Assembly (NCBI RefSeq): GCF_034932185.1
Contig: NZ_JAYGHW010000095.1
Coordinates: forward strand, 16,022-80,021
Origin: Spirulina sp034932185
Lineage (GTDB): Bacteria; Cyanobacteriota; Cyanobacteriia; Cyanobacteriales; Spirulinaceae
Direction: 5' to 3'
DNA length: 64,000 nucleotides
This document shows, in pieces, positions 62,557 to 64,000 of the stretch (its first letter is position 1; every line of letters begins with the position of its first letter). The position numbers were made by a program, and so were the translations under genes. The notes under the pieces were generated by a model, which saw only the letters and a list, made by a program, of their open reading frames with translations, ran no database searches and had not been told where the DNA came from.

Positions 62557-63036
62557 ATGACAACTTCCAGTAATCAGATGGTAAAGCCCTATCTGGGAGA
62601 TCCCCAGATGGGCCATCTATCCACCCCGATCAGTGATTCTGAATTTACCCGTACCTTCATCGGCAACCTGCCCGCCTATCGGCCTGGTCTATCTCCCCTG
62701 TTGCGGGGCTTAGAAATCGGCATGGCCCATGGTTACTTCATCGGCGGCCCCTGGGTGATCCTCGGAACCCAACGGGCCACAGAATTTGCCAACATCAACG
62801 GCTTAATCTGTGGTGCTGCCCTGTTGCTGATCGCCACGGCTTGCCTTTCTGCCTATGGGATCGTCAGCTTCCAAGGCAAAAGCACCAATGACAGCGATTC
62901 TCTGCAAAGCTCCGAGGGTTGGAGTCAGTTCACCGCTGGCTTCTTTATCGGTGGCATGGGCAGCGCCTTCCTCGCCTTCTTCCTGTTAGAAAACTTTAGT
63001 GTCATTGATGCAATCTTCCGAGGATTCGTCAATTAA
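62557..63036 (+). CDS. psaL: Photosystem I reaction centre subunit XI
   Basis: The 159-residue protein starts MTTSSNQMVKPYLGDPQMGH, with AGGAG 9 bases upstream. Signature segments are FIGNLPAYRPGLSPLLRGLE, IGMAHGYFIGGPWVILG and the last helix AGFFIGGMGSAFLAFFLLEN. It joins PSI monomers into trimers. A possible -10 hexamer TAGAAT lies at 62501-62506 without a good -35. psaI follows after 62 bases. Confidence 0.98.
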   Translation: MTTSSNQMVKPYLGDPQMGHLSTPISDSEFTRTFIGNLPAYRPGLSPLLRGLEIGMAHGYFIGGPWVILGTQRATEFANINGLICGAALLLIATACLSAYGIVSFQGKSTNDSDSLQSSEGWSQFTAGFFIGGMGSAFLAFFLLENFSVIDAIFRGFVN

Positions 63037-63098
63037 CTACCGTCCGAATTTTTGCCTTGATTTTTGACCAAACTTTTTGAAATTGGAGCCTTATTGAT

Positions 63099-63215
63099 AT
63101 GACAGGTGATTATGCAGCCTCTTTCCTCCCTTGGATTATGATTCCTTTGATCTGCTGGTTGATGCCCGCAGTGGTCATGGGTTTGCTCTTCCTGCACATT
63201 GAAAAAGATGCCTAA
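63099..63215 (+). CDS. psaI: Photosystem I reaction centre subunit VIII
   Basis: This 38-residue protein has a single membrane helix: MTGDYAASFLPWIMIPLICW, then LMPAVVMGLLFLHIEKDA. The length and the FLPWIMIPLI start are typical of PsaI. It helps hold PsaL in the PSI complex. It has GGAG 11 bases before the ATG. It is co-transcribed with psaL, as in other cyanobacteria, and its stop codon lies inside the terminator stem. Confidence 0.96.
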   Translation: MTGDYAASFLPWIMIPLICWLMPAVVMGLLFLHIEKDA

Positions 63216-63229
63216 TTAAGGCATTTTTT
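63208..63229 (+). terminator. Rho-independent terminator of psaL-psaI
   Basis: ATGCCT (63208-63213) pairs with AGGCAT (63219-63224) around the loop AATTA, followed by a run of T. The stem includes the psaI stop codon. Confidence 0.9.
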
Positions 63230-63279
63230 GTTATCAAGATCCCCTGCTCAATCGGTAAAGATGAGGAGGGGATTTTTTA

Positions 63280-63501
63280 ATGGGAGAATGCCTAATGCCT
63301 TGGTTTCCATTGGATCAATATATTTGGGATTTTTGGTTTGTCCCGACGGGGGAAGATTTGCACCTCTTTGATCTACAAGCCAGCCGGGAAGCCTGTGGCC
63401 ATCACCCCGAACGCCGCCATGATTGCGCCACCAACGATTTTATGCCTTTATTGATCAGGGATCCCCCGATGCGGGGGGATGGTGGTGGATGGCTTGAGTG
63501 A
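63280..63501 (+). pseudogene. Fragment of a GH32/GH43-like glycosidase gene
   Basis: The 73-codon frame contains PLDQYIWDFWFVPTGEDLHL followed by FDLQASREACGHHPERRHDC. That resembles the start of five-bladed-propeller glycosidases of the IWDFWF...HLFYLQA....P..RH type. The similarity stops after RHDC and the tail (PPMRGDGGGWLE) is unrelated, so only the 5' end of such a gene remains. It lies between psaI and the tnpB element, where insertion may have removed the rest. It could also be a short expressed peptide, and the family call is tentative. Confidence 0.45.
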
Positions 63502-63601
63502 TGACCTGTTAAACTGAGCAACGGCTCAATGCCTCCATCAGTCTGACGAATTTCATCAATTGGTTCCCCTTACGAAAATAGTGCGGGAGTCTTAGAGCAA
63601 C

Positions 63602-64000
63602 GTCGCTGTCTTCGCGGGGATGAAAGACGACAGGGCGACTTGAATCGCCGTCCTGCAAAGACGGCTTATATTGTGTGCTAGGATATAGCCATGATTGTAC
63701 TAGAGTTCAAAGCCTACGGAAAGCCCCAGCAATTCAGCGCCATAGACGAGGCAGTGAGAACAGTCCAGTTTATCCGAAACAAAGCCATCCGTTATTGGAT
63801 GGACAACCGGGGAACTGGACAGAACGATCTGCAAAAGCTATGCGCTCAACTGGCTCAGGAATTCCCTTTTGCCGCTGAACTCAACAGCATGGCTCGCCAA
63901 GCATCCGCAGAAAGAGCCTGGAGTACAATCTCGCGATTCTACGAAAACTGCAAGCAGGGTATCCCCGGAAAAAAGGGATTCCCCTCCTTCAAGAAAAATA
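63602..64000 (+). mobile_element. Left part of an IS200/IS605-type element (tnpB only in view)
   Basis: Two hairpins precede the tnpB start: GTCGC-TGTC with GACA-GGGCGAC (63602-63639) and GCCGTC with GACGGC (63647-63665). Subterminal hairpins are the recognition sites in this family. No tnpA is seen on the left side. The right end and the exact boundary are outside the window or not determined. Confidence 0.55.
63691..64000 (+). CDS. tnpB: TnpB, RNA-guided endonuclease of IS200/IS605 (3'-truncated by window edge)
   Basis: The frame is open from the ATG at 63691 to the window end, giving 103 codons. MIVLEFKAYGKPQQFSAIDE, FIRNKAIRYWMDN and KQGIPGKKGFPSFKKN match the N-terminal helical and beta-barrel parts of TnpB (LEFK, RNKAIRYW, KGFPSFKK). 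The RuvC catalytic residues and zinc finger would lie beyond the window, so activity cannot be judged. TnpB cleaves DNA guided by an RNA from the element's right end. Confidence 0.88.
   Translation, partial: MIVLEFKAYGKPQQFSAIDEAVRTVQFIRNKAIRYWMDNRGTGQNDLQKLCAQLAQEFPFAAELNSMARQASAERAWSTISRFYENCKQGIPGKKGFPSFKKN

Overview
The window comes from a cyanobacterial chromosome. The evidence is frequent HIP1 octamers (GCGATCGC), the photosystem I genes psaL and psaI, psb32, an ictB-type gene, a glycolate-oxidase glcF, the eight-gene cyanobacterial ATP synthase operon without beta and epsilon, and heptameric short tandem repeats. The style suggests a non-heterocystous, filamentous type, but I cannot name a genus from sequence alone.

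Layout. 1-5476: the 3' end of a type III CRISPR-Cas locus, with a truncated RAMP gene that looks like a Cmr6/Cmr1 fusion, a CARF-HEPN (Csm6/Csx1-like) RNase, a WYL regulator, a small Csx18-like membrane protein, cas1 and cas2. 5477-9711: leader and a CRISPR array of 55 repeats (36 bp) with 54 spacers, followed by two decayed repeat copies (9824, 10523). 9930-13671: pilin-like lipoprotein, GT39-type membrane glycosyltransferase, ferredoxin. 13733-20159: a PsiE-like gene and the atp operon (minus strand). 20372-24814: a tandemly duplicated GATCCCCC-ended repeat, a methyltransferase, ictB, fabG, rsmE. 24878-31814: a chemosensory/sensor-kinase run (MCP, double CheW, CheR-TPR, PAS-GAF kinase) with no cheA. 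32181-45220: housekeeping and envelope genes (recF, rpsP-khpA-phoH-fkbM, map, DedA/VTT proteins, response regulators, PEP-CTERM protein). 45294-53979: exported TPR-CHAT protein, pepP, lipoprotein, initiator tRNA, glcF, patatin and L,D-transpeptidase. 54064-61581: an accessory defence-like island. 61741-63215: psb32, psaL, psaI. 63280-64000: a degraded glycosidase fragment and the start of a tnpB.

The two most notable regions are defence-related. The first is the type III CRISPR locus: the CARF-HEPN gene is presumably the cyclic-oligoadenylate-activated RNase of a Cmr effector lying mostly upstream of the window. Its repeat has a stem-loop at the 5' end rather than next to the 3' handle, and no cas6 is visible. 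The second is a tightly packed minus-strand operon (61581 to 54771) encoding an iSTAND-like coiled-coil protein, a MoxR AAA+ ATPase, a vWA protein, a VapBC-like toxin-antitoxin pair and a large protein ending in a formylglycine-generating-enzyme (C-type lectin) fold. This matches the general plan of MoxR-vWA ternary conflict systems, but with a toxin-antitoxin pair embedded inside. The C-terminus of the lectin-fold protein resembles a diversity-generating-retroelement variable region and lacks one of the two expected FGE cysteines. Just downstream, a second TA pair (DUF433/DUF5615) sits between two direct copies of a 62-bp palindromic element, with a third copy next to a CRISPR-repeat remnant. 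No reverse transcriptase is seen in the window.

All family assignments come from reading protein sequences by eye; no database search was run.
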